Part shown: piece by piece, positions 13,277 to 27,634 of the stretch
How positions within the stretch are numbered: the first letter of the stretch is position 1
How the letters are laid out: each line of letters begins with the position of its first letter
Origin: Batkoa obscura
Lineage: Eukaryota > Entomophthoromycota > Entomophthoromycetes > Entomophthorales > Batkoaceae
Assembly: GCA_030770535.1 (NCBI GenBank)
Contig: JASVEC010000033.1
Span: forward strand, 62,001 to 126,000
Direction: 5' to 3'
Length of the DNA stretch: 64,000 bases
The notes under the pieces: model-generated
What the model was told of the DNA's origin: nothing
The model's input: only the letters and a program-made list of their open reading frames with translations
Database searches by the model: none
Position numbers and translations under genes: made by a program

Positions 13277-13380
13277 TATGGGTGTTTTTTGATTTCATCA
13301 CTTTTTTCATTTTTTTAAGCACTATTAGGTGGAAAATATATTAGTAAATCTCCTAAAGAGAAAGAGATATCCCCATATAA
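13277..13380 (-). repeat. MITE-like short repeat, copy 2
   Basis: Reverse-orientation copy. It begins TATGGGTGTTTTTTGA and ends GATATCCCCATATA, with the core TTTTTTAAGCACTATT. Both ends sit on TATA-like sequence. Confidence 0.7.
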
Positions 13381-14796
13381 CCAACTTTATTTATAATCTC
13401 ATTCAACCAATAGTATAGGATAGCTAACCTCTATATTTGGACACATTAATCATAGTATTATTAGTAAAACGATACTTTGAAAATGTTTATAGTTAAAAAG
13501 ACTAAAAATAAATTATTGAATTAGCTTTTTTATATTCTTCAGAGTTAATGGCTCCCAAGTGTTTTATTTGTTAAGATGTTTCAAGTTAAAAATAATGAAG
13601 AGGAGACGAAAGTCGTTTAAGTAGTGTTTTATAACCATTCTTGTTCGTAACTAGTTAGTTAACTTTTGAAAAACATTATAAAATTCTATTTTTACTATCA
13701 AATTTTTATAAAGGATTAAAAATAATAGTTTTTCTGATATTATTATTACTTTGAATATTCAAGTATTTCCTATAGTTAAGCTAGAGCATCATTCATCGTT
13801 TAATGTTGGATTTTTGGTTTTTAATTTTAATTTCAAGTATTTTGTATTTGCTATTATTACATTCTTATTTTCATTTTTTCATTTGTTTTTTAAACAATTA
13901 AGATAGAGCTACAACCAGGTTTAATAACATAATTTATATCATATAAAACAATGTGATAAATTTGCTAATTAAAAGGAGTTATACAAATTAAAGTTAAGCT
14001 TATATTATTACAGTAATGCTTCATATTGAATCTTGCCCATTTGAACATGTTTTAAATACTTATAAAAGGCAGATTTTTTTAAAAATTAGTCTAAAATGTC
14101 ATCCAAATTAAAAAGTTACAGCTGTTACAGCTCTTGTGCGACTTTTAAAGCTTACTTAAGAGGAAAATCCATATTATATTTAGTTGAAATGTAAGAATTA
14201 GGCCTTAAAAAAGTGAATATACAAATAATTTGACTATTAAAATTACTACTAAAAAAGCCATAAAAGAGTTTCAATAGCTATATTACAAGTATATATAAAA
14301 AAATGGTATAGATTTAATTCCCCCTTATTGTTTTTTATTCCTATTAGGCCTGATACAAATTTAACTCTTAATCCTAAAATAGAAAGTACCTCTGTGAATT
14401 TATATAAAATTTTAAAATAAGGCATTTTCTATTTCAAACGTACATGCTCTAATAATTTTACATTACTTTAAACTTTTCCCCCTATTCTTTACAAAAATAT
14501 AAAACTATCGGTATATTTTTAAGGCCTACAAATCATTAAAGTATATACATATCCATTTACCCCACTCTAAAATAATATCTATAAGAATAAGTAAATTTAA
14601 GGTGTAAACTTGCCTGTTTTTAGGATTTATATTACAGCTGCTGCATCTTTATTGCGACTTAATTTGCGGTGATTTTTAGAGCCACTTGTTTGGTTTTTTA
14701 ATACTCAATCGTTAGATTTAACCTTATTTTAGCAAAATTTTGTTTTCAAGATAGAAGAGCTGTTAATCAAGTCACAATAAAGTTCCAGCAAAACTA

Positions 14797-14902
14797 CATA
14801 TGAGAGTGTTTTTTTTGACTTTATTTTTTCCATTTTTTAAGCGCCATTTAAGCGGAAAATTTGTTGGTAAAATTCTTAAACACAAAAATACACCCCCATA
14901 TA
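14797..14902 (-). repeat. MITE-like short repeat, copy 3 (calcineurin promoter)
   Basis: Reverse-orientation copy: TATGAGAGTGTTTTTT at the left, core TTTTAAGCGCCATTTAAGCG, and AATACACCCCCATATA at the right. It ends about 100 bp before the calcineurin start codon, so it must lie in or next to that promoter. Confidence 0.75.
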
Positions 14903-15001
14903 GTTTTATGCAAAGTCTAAAATTTTAATTATGAACAAATAAGACGTAATTACTTTATTTTTTGTAATTTTAAGTAACAATAAAATTAAAAATAGATAGC
15001 A

Positions 15002-17185
<2,184 letters not shown>

Positions 17186-17254
17186 ATATTATGCTTTATT
17201 AAAACGATTTTGATTAATTATTTGTTATGGATTATATATGATAACTTTTTTCAG

Positions 17255-17361
17255 TATTTGGGAATGTATTTTAATGTTTAAGAGTTTTACTAACAAATTT
17301 TTCCGCTTAAACAGCGCTTAAAAAATGGAAAAAATAATGAAGTTAAAAAAACACCCCCATT
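17255..17361 (+). repeat. MITE-like short repeat, copy 4
   Basis: Forward copy: TATTTGGGAATGTATTTT at the left, core TTTTTCCGCTTAAACAGCGC, right end AAAAACACCCCCATT. It starts about 70 bp after the calcineurin stop codon, so it may lie in the 3' UTR or polyadenylation region. Confidence 0.75.
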
Positions 17362-18440
17362 TGTTCACTAAATAATTTAAAACTCAAAAAATACTAGTTA
17401 AATTAAAAACACATTCCTATTTATTTTCAATAAAGTTTAAAAGTTAAAATAGTATAATGAAAATATTTTAACTTTATATTTTACTTATTAAATACAAAGT
17501 AAAATTATATAAATGAAAAATTACCTGCAAAAGGGGGAGACATTATTCTCATTACAGACGTCGCTTTTTAACTTTATTGTAGTATTTTAGGTTAAAATAG
17601 GGAATAGTTAATAGCAGAGCATGCTCTCAACCTAAACAATATTGTCAAACTTAGAAATCGATTTTTTTACTAATACTTTGCTTAAAACAAGTATAATTTG
17701 TATCTAATTTTTTTTGTAAGAAATCCAGCTTTAAAAAATAAGCTATTCTTTTGATATCAGTTGTTTTGAAGAACTTTTAATTTTATTAATTAAATTACTT
17801 CACTCCAGGTTGTAAGTTGTATTATTACAACTTGCTTTTGTATCTTTTTTGCTATTATTATATCCTTAAATATTCTAGAAAGTATTTTAAAAGATAAAGG
17901 CTCTTATTTCATTTGAGATTAAGTAAAGATAATCTTTTAAAGTATTATCTAATAGGTTTGTTTATTCCATTTATACTAGAATAATGAATACTCAGAGCTA
18001 TAACCTAAAACCTTTATAAAAATTAGCAAATAGCAACGTTCTTTTATTTAGAATTCTAAATAAGAATTTTTAAATTTCATGATATTTAGATAAATAAAAT
18101 TCCCAAGAGTCATTCTTATTTACTTAATAAAATGTCTAGAAGTTTGATTTACCAAATATGATTATTTATTTTATCCTTGAATTCATCTAGCTCAATTGCT
18201 CTTCTATTCCCTATTTAAAGGCTATGTGTTTTGAAAAATAAGGACAAATAGGAGTTAATAAGGATTGATAGTTATAAACTTATAATGCGTAAAGTCCATT
18301 TTGATTATAAAAATATGTAAAACTTAAACCAGTTGAAATTGAAAAAGTAAGAATAGTAAAAGAAATAATTTAAAGTAATTTAAGTCTCCAATTTTAACTT
18401 GACTTTTTGTTAAAAATAATATAATAAAAACAAAAATCAA

Positions 18441-18546
18441 TATGGGAGTGTTTTTTTTGGCTTTATCACTTTCTCTATCTTTTAAGCGCTATTTAAACGG
18501 AAAAATCGATAGTAAAATTCTTAAACACAAAATATATTCCCATTAT
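18441..18546 (-). repeat. MITE-like short repeat, copy 5
   Basis: Reverse copy: TATGGGAGTGTTTTTTTTGG at the left, core TTTTAAGCGCTATTTAAACG, right end ATATATTCCCATTA. Confidence 0.75.
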
Positions 18547-19432
18547 TATCTATCCTAGACAAAACAAATATCAATAATAATGAATAGAGTAAATGATATA
18601 AACCATAACTTAAATCCAAATATAATTTATTTCCACAAACTTGTTTATACTTCTGATAATTTTAAAATCATAGTGATATACAATTGCAACAGTAAACAAT
18701 AATTATAATATTCATTTTTTTTATTAGAACTATTATTCAAATCATTTACTTTCTAAAATTTAATACGTTAATTCAACAAGATTTAATAAAAGTTGACTAT
18801 ATTTTGGAAAATGATATAAACAAGACTAATACTAAAGTTACTATTAACATTTAATGCCATCTATATTAAGTATGAATATAAAGTATAGTAAATTAATGAA
18901 TTTCATACTTACAAAAAGTATATATTTGATTGAATTTCATTCAATAAGGTCTCTTTTCATTAAACGCTTTTTTGTTTTTGGAAATAAACTGTTCTTTTAA
19001 GTTCTATTAATTCAATTGGCTTAATTTAATGTATATTATTTAACTTACATTTGTTAAGGAAAATTTTGAAACTTAATATCATCCTTGATTAAACATTGGA
19101 CTTACTTTGACTTAATTACATGCCAACTTATTAGTTGATATGGCATTGAGCTTGAAAACCTCAAAATCCTTAAGGCTTACTTAGATATATTGTACTATTA
19201 GGTTTACATAAAAGAGTATATTCCATTTGGTTAAAATTATTACCAAACTGATTTTAATTTATTGAAACGAATATATCAGTTTATAATATTAAAAATTCAT
19301 TTTATGATATCATTAATTTTATTATTAAAGTAATATTCAAAATAAATCAACACAAAACTAAAATTGAATTTATGAGTTGTAATTTAGAATTCTTAATTTC
19401 AAATTTAATTATAATTGTTCTTAATTTATTTT

Positions 19433-20328
19433 TTATACATCTGGTATAAATAATAAAGTATCTAACTCTTCTACAGATCTTAATCTACACTCTTTTAATT
19501 TTAAAAATTCCTTCTCTACCTTTTTATCTTCTTTTACTTCGTTTATTTCCACTTCGATCAATTTCTTTAAGAATGGATATAACATTGCATACTTATTTAA
19601 AAACAACTTAATTGCTTTCTTTTTTAATTCGAATATTTGTTTTTTTTCTATTAAATTTAATCGATTGAATTTTAGTTCATCAAAATTGGGATCATCTAAA
19701 TCAACAGTATACAAAAAAGTTTCCATTTTTTTAAAACTAAGAAGGTAAATTGGTGTATTTTCAAAGATTATAGAGATTAAGAAATCTTGAATTGAAGCTT
19801 CTTCATTAATATTACTATTTTCATTTGACATAATGAGGGTAAGTAATTCTTGATATTTTAATCCATCTTCCTATTAATAACAAGTTAAATATTAAATTAA
19901 ATTAAATTAAATTAAATTAAATTATATACTATTAATAAACTTACTTCTAGTTCTTTTAAACCAGCCATAGTTAATAAATAGTCACACTAAAACAAATTAT
20001 CATTAATAATATTATCTTTATTAAATTAAAATTAATAAAACTTACTTGTAATTCAATTAAAGTATCAAAATGCATTTGAATAATATTATCTAAATTTAAA
20101 AAGATATTTAAATCTAATTCATAATTCGATTTTAAATGAAGTTTTATGAATATTAAACAATTAATTATATAAATTGATTTTTCATTTTCTTTAATTAAAT
20201 AACTGGATTCTCTTTCACATAATTGAATTAAAGGATATATCATTTTATTGATTAATTCTGATATGAAATTTTCTTCTTTTATTATATCTCCTTCTTTATC
20301 CTCTTTATTCTCTTTTATTTTTGATATT

Positions 20329-20374
<46 letters not shown>

Positions 20375-20732
20375 ATAAATTCACAATTTTTTTAAAATCT
20401 TCTAAACAAATTCTAATACTATCTGGAACACTTAATTCTTCATTTGGAACATCAGCAGAAGCTAGAAGAAAAGTAATTTGATCATCTAATATTAAATAAA
20501 AATGTTGATAACAAAAATGAATTAAATTATTAATTTCCATTAAAAATTCTATTTCTTTGAAATTTAAAAATACTTTAAAATATAATTTATAATAAAATTC
20601 CATTAATTGACATAATTGATAAATTAATGATAGATTATTAATTTCTTTAATTATATTATTCATTTGTTGTAATATATTATTCAATAGAGTATTAAATATT
20701 CGATCTATTAATTGTATTATCGGTGTAATATC

Positions 20733-20771
<39 letters not shown>

Positions 20772-20935
20772 TTGATTTAATAAAAACAAATTAAATAATA
20801 AATCTTTTTCTTCAATTAAAAATTGATGTAAATAAGCTAATAAATCACCTAGATATTTAATTGGATCTGCAATATACATATCTAATGGTCTATTATTATT
20901 ATGATAATAATCTTCATTATTATTTATATTATTTA

Positions 20936-20970
<35 letters not shown>

Positions 20971-21907
20971 CCCTTTAATATTAAATTTAATTGATAACTT
21001 AAATGTTGTATTCTAATATCATAAATTAAATTTAAAAACTCTTTAAATTCTTTTTGATTTGACCATAAAATTTTAATAGCTTCGATTAATATTGAATTAT
21101 AATAATCTAATGTATCTAACTCATTTTGTTTTATTTGTAATATTAAATATTGTATAATTTTATTATTTGTAATCGTACGATAAATTGTAATAAAATTATT
21201 AATTTCTTGAGATAATTTACCAAATTGATCTTTTTCTTTAATATTTTTCATTTGTGTTTCTATTGTTTGTAATTTATTACTTAATTCAATATATTTTTTA
21301 TCGACTTCTTTTTCTGAGATATATTGAATCTCGGTTTCACTTAATGTATATTCTTTTAAAAAATTAATAATTGTTGAATATTCTTTCTTTTTTGATTGAT
21401 TTTTTTCTTCAATTTCACTAATCAAAGTATACATATTTTCTGCTTTAATTTTATTAGAATTAATCTCTGTTTCGATTTTATTACATTGAGTAATATTACT
21501 TTGAATACATTTTTCTAAATTAATAATACTCTAATAATAAATAATGTATATAATAATAGACAAATAAAATATATTATAATAATACTTACCACATTTAATT
21601 CCTTTAACCCATTTAAATAACCTTTATAAATCGACAAATTATTATTATTAATGATTTTCTTCAAATTAATCTTATTCTCTTTATTATCATTTTCTTTGTT
21701 ATTCTCTTTATTATTCTTAATTTTGTTATTATTATTATTATTAGTTAAATTCGTTAACTCTTTTATTGAATTTAACAATTTAATATCTTTATTATCAGTT
21801 GAATTAACAACATCTTCACTTAATTTAATAAATTGATGATATTTGTATAGTATATTATTAGAATCTTTAGGATTTAAATTAATCTCTGTATTTTGTGATA
21901 TGCCCAT
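19433..21907 (-). CDS. COG6: Conserved oligomeric Golgi complex subunit 6
   Basis: Minus-strand gene. Exon 1 (from 21907, MGISQNTEINLNPKDSNN) splices after KELNV at about 21591 to a long exon (SIINLEKCIQSNITQCNKIE and onward) running to about 20044. A small exon follows (CDYLLTMAGLKELE), then the last exon (EDGLKYQELLTLIMSNENS to LLFIPDV). An N-terminal coiled-coil region leads to the diagnostic Cog6 core ADPIKYLGDLLAYLHQFLIE, then EKDLLFNLF. The later LLASADVPNEELSVPDS block also fits. The protein belongs to lobe B of the COG tether, which works in retrograde traffic within the Golgi. Several poly-Asn runs (ATT triplets, for example near 20331-20372, 20738-20771 and 20938-20970) interrupt it and probably form disordered loops. 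An (AAATT)n tract sits in an intron near 19890-19923. Confidence 0.82.
19890..19923. repeat. (AAATT)n microsatellite in a COG6 intron
   Basis: About seven tandem AAATT pentamers inside the last or penultimate intron of COG6. The same pentamer recurs at 22557-22611. Confidence 0.85.
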
Positions 21908-22103
21908 CTTATTTTTATTAAAGAGAGATTAATATTGAAACTTTTGAATATTAATATTTGAATTTTAAAATTATTTGTCAATTGACCAATAGAAATTCGA
22001 AAAAAAACTGATTATTGTCATCAATTCAATTTTCCCTATTTTGAAATAAAATTCATTCCAATTGATTTAATAATCTTTTTTTTAACAAAAATTCATATTC
22101 AAA

Positions 22104-22469
22104 ATGAGTTTATTTAATAAAGCATTAGTAGAACTTATTGAAAGACAATTAACACAAAAAGTAATAATAATAATAATAACAATAATAATAATAATACTGT
22201 TTATACTAATCTTTTCTCTGAAGTTAATAGAAAGTAAAGTATTACATGGAATAGCACGAATAACCCATCGTAGAGTAACTCAATTACAAAATGAAGGTAA
22301 AATAAAAAACAATCAACTAAACTGAATTGTTATTGATTCCTAGTTAATAGGCTTACCAAAACTACCTAAATTAGAAGATATTAATATCGATCTAACTAAG
22401 CAATATCAAAAAACGAGTAAATTTACAACTACTTTTTTAAATCAATTGAATCAAAATTTAAAAAAATAA
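22104..22469 (+). CDS. Small conserved-looking protein of unknown function (82 aa)
   Basis: Three exons join in frame: 22104-22160, an exon beginning LIESKVLHGIARIT after a CTGAAG acceptor, and a last exon ending LNQLNQNLKK. The product of about 82 aa starts MSLFNKALVELIERQLTQK and has a proline-containing middle (GLPKLPKLEDINI). Intron 1 begins with an (ATA)n-rich tract and has a TACTAAT branch-like site before its acceptor. The protein looks helical and amphipathic with no membrane segment. It is not recognised. It starts about 200 bp from the divergent COG6 start, so the two share a promoter region. Without the introns the frame would read through an Ile-rich artefact. Confidence 0.55.
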
Positions 22470-22556
22470 TTTGTATTTTAGATAATATGATAATATTATC
22501 TAAAATCACTGAGTAATAATTTGATCTCAAAATTATTATTTTTATATTTATTAAAA

Positions 22557-22611
22557 AATTAAATTAAATTAAATTAAATTAAATTAAATTAAATTAAATT
22601 AAATTAAATTT
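22557..22611. repeat. (AAATT)n microsatellite
   Basis: Eleven or so perfect AAATT pentamers between the small unknown gene and the 3' end of the YbeY-like gene. Confidence 0.9.
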
Positions 22612-22670
22612 TTATTAACTTATAGATTCTATTTTTATTATAGTATTATTTTATCACCTTTTATCTCTTC

Positions 22671-23332
22671 TTATTTCAAAAAGTATTGTTCTTTAATTAA
22701 TTCTCTCTTTCCCATTCTCCACCACCAATATTTTAATAACATTTCATTTTCCACTTTATTCATCTAAAAAAAAGTAATATTAATAAATTGTTTTAAATTA
22801 CTCCATTTCCTTCTTTTCTATCTTCCTTTTTTTTACTTACTTCAAAGTATTGTTTTTCTTCTTCATGTTCATAACCCATTAAATGAGTAATACCATGAGT
22901 TAATAAAATAGGTAATCGGCTCTCCATTGTATAATCAAGAGTTTTGGAATTGAGTTCAATGTATTCTAAACATAAATAAATATCCCCTAAATCTTGATAA
23001 CTTTGTTGTATTGATAAATCAGTTGTTAGGCTTTCTGGGGAAGGTAAACTACCTGGAGTTAATGGCTAGAATAAGAGAAAATAGGTTAATTTATTAAATA
23101 ATTATTAATTGATTAATCTTACTTCATGAAATGGAAATGATAAAATATCAGTACATTTATTTTTATTTCGATATTCTAAATTTAGTTCTTTCATTTGTTC
23201 ATAGTTAATAAATTGTACACCAATAGACCATTTAGGGTATTTTGTTGATAATAGTAAGGTATTAACTGTTTTCTTAATAAAGGGCAAGTTCAATTTATAA
23301 CGGTAATTACATAATTGATCAATTCTTATCAT
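22671..23332 (-). CDS. YbeY-like endoribonuclease / rRNA maturation factor (probably mitochondrial)
   Basis: Three exons on the minus strand, starting MIRIDQLCNYRYKLNLPF at 23332 and ending WWWRMGKRELIKEQYFLK. Exon 1 holds the conserved NKCTDILSFPFHE segment. Exon 2 holds the signature zinc site LLTHGITHLMGYEHEEE (H-G-x-x-H-L-x-G-Y-x-H), which is diagnostic of UPF0054/YbeY. Bacterial YbeY matures the 16S rRNA 3' end, and eukaryotic homologues act in mitochondria or plastids. No strong targeting peptide is obvious, although residues 1-15 include K and R with few acids. The three histidines are intact, so the enzyme should be active. Confidence 0.85.
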
Positions 23333-23681
23333 TTTTCAAAGATGATTTTCAATGAGAAATAAGTAAAAAATAGTTCTACTTTTTTCATAAAAATAAGTTT
23401 GAAATAAATTTGAAATAAAAGTATTTTAAAATCTTATAGTAAAATTAATTTCAAATGGTATTATCATTAATAAAAATTACTCTTATTTATTTTCTACGAC
23501 TATTTAATATAATAAATTCTTTAAAAGTAATAATTAAGTGAAATTGATTTGATAAATTATTAATACTAAATTTAATATTTAAAATATGTAACAATCCCTC
23601 TAAGTCAATTTACAGTTACCTTTCAATATGAAAAAAGCCTCTTTATTACTAAAATCCAATTAATTTACCCTTAGAAACCCC

Positions 23682-24351
23682 TTAATTCTTTGACAATAAT
23701 TTGGATACTTGACTGTCATTTGAGACATCTAAGGGAGTAAATCCCTTACCATTTTTAGCATTAGCATCTGCTCCTCTTTCTAGTAAACTTTGAACCATTT
23801 CTTTGTTTTCTAAAAAAGCGGCCAAATGTAATGTTGTATTATTATCCTATAAAATAAATATAAAAAAGTTAGATTATCAATATTCTGTTATTGATATAAT
23901 TTTCTTTTTTAAATTAACTAAAGATTAAATTTAATTTACCCCAAATATCATATTTAAATCTAATAATCCAATTAATCACTCATTAAATTAAAATTATTAT
24001 TATTAAAATTTTAATTACTTACCTTGATCAAAGGTAATATCTGCAATATCTCTAGCAATTGAATCATAACCAAGCAATAATGCAAGTTGTAGACCGGAAA
24101 CAGCGCCTAAATAAGCACCAAGAAATTTATAAGCATCAAGTTCAATAGAAGTATCATATTGATATTCGCCTCTCCTTTTAATTTTAGTCAAATTTCGTTC
24201 TTTTTCTAAGATCTCTCGAACAGAATCACTATCACCCAATTCGATGGCTTTAAAATAAGTTTCAATGAGATTGGAATTTATTGGAGGATTTGTCTAAAAT
24301 AGGATACTTTAATAAGTGAATGAAGATGGTTATTAAATGAGATATTACCAT
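23682..24351 (-). CDS. Ankyrin-repeat protein, function unknown
   Basis: The likely start is an ATG at 24351-24349 that is followed at once by an intron (ATG then GTAATATC). The message resumes with TNPPINSNLIETYFKAIELG and SDSVREILEKERN. A middle exon ends IADITFDQ. After one or two more introns comes a clear ankyrin unit, NTTLHLAAFLENKEMVQSLL, then ERGADANAKNGKGFTPLDVS. It ends SQVSKLLSKN. Only one canonical repeat plus flanking helices are visible, so the protein is small (about 150-160 aa). The partner and process cannot be inferred. Splicing around 23940-24030 is the least certain part. The start lies about 220 bp from the divergent CTU1 start. Confidence 0.6.
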
Positions 24352-24572
24352 TATTTTAATAGAAAATTTATAAAATCAAAATCAATGTTGTTTTTTAATT
24401 GGTGCCACTTTTACCCATATATCCTAATTTCAAACTTTTTGCAATAGTTCATCCATTTGCAAAATTTCTTAAATTTAATAACATTTCCTCAGCTTCAAAT
24501 TTGATCCATTAAATCTCAAATTTTATTTTTCTTTTTGAAAATATTACAAATTTACCAATTACTAATAAAAAA

Positions 24573-26302
24573 ATGGCTAAAACATGTGCCTTATGTCAAG
24601 TCTCAAAAGCGATCATTAAGCGACCAAAAACAGGGCAACCAATTTGCAAATCATGTTTTTTTTTAGTCTTTGAAACTGAGATTCATAATACGATTACAGA
24701 TAATAATTTATTTCAACGTAATGATAGAGTGGCGATTGGTGCTTCTGGCGGAAAAGGTAAATTATTTTAATATTAAGTAAACTAAATATTATTTATTGAT
24801 AATTTATTTTATTTAGATTCGACAGTCTTAGCTTATATAATGAAATTACTTAACGATAGATATGATTATGGACTTGAATTAATTCTTCTTTCAGTTGATG
24901 AAGGTATTACTGGTTATAGAGATGATTCTTTAGAGGTAAGATACAAATAAGTTAAATATAAAATTAAATTAATAAAAACTTAATTATCAATTTATAGACG
25001 GTTAAAAGAAATAAAGAACAATATGATTTACCATTAAAAATCGTGTCTTATAAAGAGTTATATGAGTGGTCTATGGATGATATTGTTAAACAAGTGGGTA
25101 GAAAAAATAATTGTAAGTTGTTTTCATTTATTGAGTTATAAAATTATATTAATTTAATTGATTGAATCTTTAGGCACTTTTTGTGGTGTTTTTAGAAGAC
25201 AAGCATTAGATCGAGGAGCTACAATGTTAGATGTTCATCATATTGTTACCGGTCATAATGCAGATGATATTGCAGAAACTATATTAATGAATGGTAAGTT
25301 AAAAGAAACTGAAACGATCAAAAAAAATCATCATTCTAAAAACTTTTATTTTATTTTATTGTTAATGTAAATACTAATACTCAATAAAATTAGTGTTAAG
25401 AGGTGATATTGCACGATTACAAAGATGTACGGAAATTGTAACATCTGGTGAATCGGGTATGAAAAGATCCAAACCTTTTAAATATACTTATGAAAAAGAA
25501 ATTGTTATGTAAATGAATTTATTAGCTACTATAGAGTAGTCATAAAGGGAAAAGAAAAAGAATTAACATAAGTTTTTAGGTACGCTTATTTCAAAAATTT
25601 GGATTATTTTTCAACAGAGTGTATCTATTCACCTAATGCTTATAGAGGTCATGCTCGAGTTTTTTTAAAGGATTTAGAAGCTATTCGAGCTACTAGTATT
25701 TTGGGTAAATATTCTAATTCTTGCATTATTCTGATTTGTTAAATTTTATTATTTTTCAGATGTTATTCATTCTGGTGAAGCTTTTGTACTCAAAACAAAT
25801 ATTAAATTACCAACTCAAAGTAAGTTTTAAATTCTTATAAAAAATAAGGTTAAAATAGATATTTAATTTATATATATTATAAAGAAACATGTGAAAGATG
25901 TGGGTATATGTCAAGTAATCAGTTATGTAAAGCTTGTGTTCTTTTAGAAGGTTTAAATAGAGGATTGCCAAAGTAAGTGATATGAGAACTTAATTTTAAT
26001 TTTAATTTCAACTTTATTGATTTATATTTATATTTATATTTGTTAGATTGGGTATTGGCCATGCTAATAGAATTGTAAGTATTTTAATTTTGAATAATAA
26101 AGGAATGAATTACTAATTTGTTAATTAATAGCGTAAAGTTCATGGTGATATGCCACAAGATATTAAAACAATTCAACATTTTGACCAAATCCAAAAAGAT
26201 GAAGTAACTATGGCCGAGTTATTAGATCGTAAATTAAAAATTCAAGAAAAAAACCAAGAGGCAGTTAAATTAGCAGAAAAAGCTAGTAAACTTGAATGGT
26301 AG
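24573..26302 (+). CDS. NCS6: Cytoplasmic tRNA 2-thiolation protein 1 (Ncs6/Ctu1)
   Basis: About nine exons, starting [20 protein letters not shown] and ending [14 protein letters not shown]. The N-terminal zinc ribbon (CALC...CKSC) precedes the PP-loop ATPase motif [18 protein letters not shown], whose Lys-Asp boundary is split by an intron. Further family blocks are [51 protein letters not shown] and LRGDIARL. The C-terminal zinc site is [16 protein letters not shown]. Together with Ncs2/Ctu2 the enzyme adds sulphur, delivered by Urm1, to U34 of tRNA-Lys, tRNA-Glu and tRNA-Gln (mcm5s2U). The cysteine set and PP-loop are complete. The gene converges with VAC1, and MITE-like copy 6 fills the gap. 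Confidence 0.94.
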
Positions 26303-26429
26303 AAATAGATGAGTTAAGATAGATTTGAAAAAGGGGAAGAATTAGTTTTTTTTAATTTAATATAGAGGCTTTATTTATAATTATTTTGAATCTTTTTTTT
26401 TATAAATTTTTGATATTATTATTATTCAA

Positions 26430-26538
26430 TATTTGGGGATGTATTTTTGTGCTTAAGAATTTTACTAATAAATTTTCCGCTTAAGTAGCGCTCAAAAGAT
26501 CGAAAAAGTGATGAAGTCAAAAAAGACATCCCCATTTG
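26430..26538 (+). repeat. MITE-like short repeat, copy 6
   Basis: Forward copy: ATTTGGGGATGTATTTTTGT at the left, core TTTCCGCTTAAGTAGCGC, right end GACATCCCCATTT. It lies between the convergent CTU1 and VAC1 stop codons, about 130 bp and 70 bp away. Confidence 0.8.
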
Positions 26539-26608
26539 CTATTTTTAAGGTTTAGATTAATAAATTATTTTTAATAACTAAAGAAATAAATCCAAATATT
26601 AATTCTTA

Positions 26609-27595
26609 TTATTTAATTTTATTTTTTAATAATTGAATTTCATCTTCTAATTCCTTTAAATTTAAAGACAAATTTCTCACATCGTCCAGTCTACGTTCTT
26701 TAGTAGCTGCTTCAATAAATGCTATTAAATTGAATTTTTGTTCTTCAAATACATCTAATTGTTGTTTTAAAACAAATAAATCTGGATTTAAATTATTGTC
26801 CAATAAATCCAAATTGGCTTCTGTATTTAAACTAACAACATTAATTTTAGAAGTTGGGGTAGCAATAGATTTATTTAACTTTTGATTTTGATTTAGTAAT
26901 TTAGGTAACATTGATAGAGACACTGTGTTAGCTTGTAAAAATTGAATAGCTTCAGTAATAATACCTTGACATAATCTTTGTTGTAAATGATTATTAGTTG
27001 GGATTCTTTTGAAACTTTGTAATGAAGTTTCAAATTGGGAAAAAGTAGTTAATAATTCTTTTCTTATTATTAATGCAGATTGAACTTCATTATCTTGTTC
27101 ATTAAATGATGCTTTACTTTTAATAGAATAAATGAGTGAATTGAATTTAGGTAATGATTTTTGAATTATCGTTTGATATCTTTTTAATTGATTATAATTT
27201 CTTATTAATGTTAAATCTTCTTTTTTAAAATTCAAGACTTCTTGTTTTTTTAGTACTATTTTACGACATTCTTGGCAACAAAGTATTTCTAATTTATTCA
27301 TTGAATTGGTATTTACTAAATAAAACAAAATGTTGAATTAATATTTAATAATAAAATTTATTTCTTAAAATATACTAATTTACCTTTCTCAATCAATGAA
27401 CTTAAATCTATTTTAGATGAACATTTGATATTACTACAAATTACTTTACCACATAATCTACAATGATGTTTACGTAAAGTTATTCTATTAAATACTCGAA
27501 GACAATAAGGACAATTATTAACTTCTTCATCTGGTTGCCAGGGGACAATAGCTTGTTCTGCTAATCTATTTGTATTCTTTTTAATAGAACCAAAC

Positions 27596-27634
<39 letters not shown>

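Larger units (their letters stand above)
12295..15001. other. Intergenic DNA with two MITE-like repeats
   Basis: 2.7 kb between ATG13 and calcineurin A with no convincing exon. Holds MITE-like copies 2 (13277-13380) and 3 (14797-14902). A poly-T run lies at 12421-12430. Two related 30-bp segments, sharing TTACAGCTG and GCGACTT, lie at 14115-14144 and 14631-14660. Confidence 0.55.
17186..19432. other. Intergenic DNA with two MITE-like repeats
   Basis: 2.2 kb between calcineurin A (ending +) and COG6 (ending -). No exon can be supported. Copies 4 and 5 of the short repeat lie at 17255-17361 and 18441-18546. Confidence 0.55.

Noticed and set aside
14115-14660. Two related 30-bp segments with TTACAGCTG and GCGACTT
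   Set aside because: About 77% alike by eye and without clear boundaries. This is not enough to define an element.
20248-21836. Plus-strand Leu-rich frames opposite COG6
   Set aside because: They are reverse readings of Asn and Lys codons (AAT/AAA) in the real minus-strand gene.
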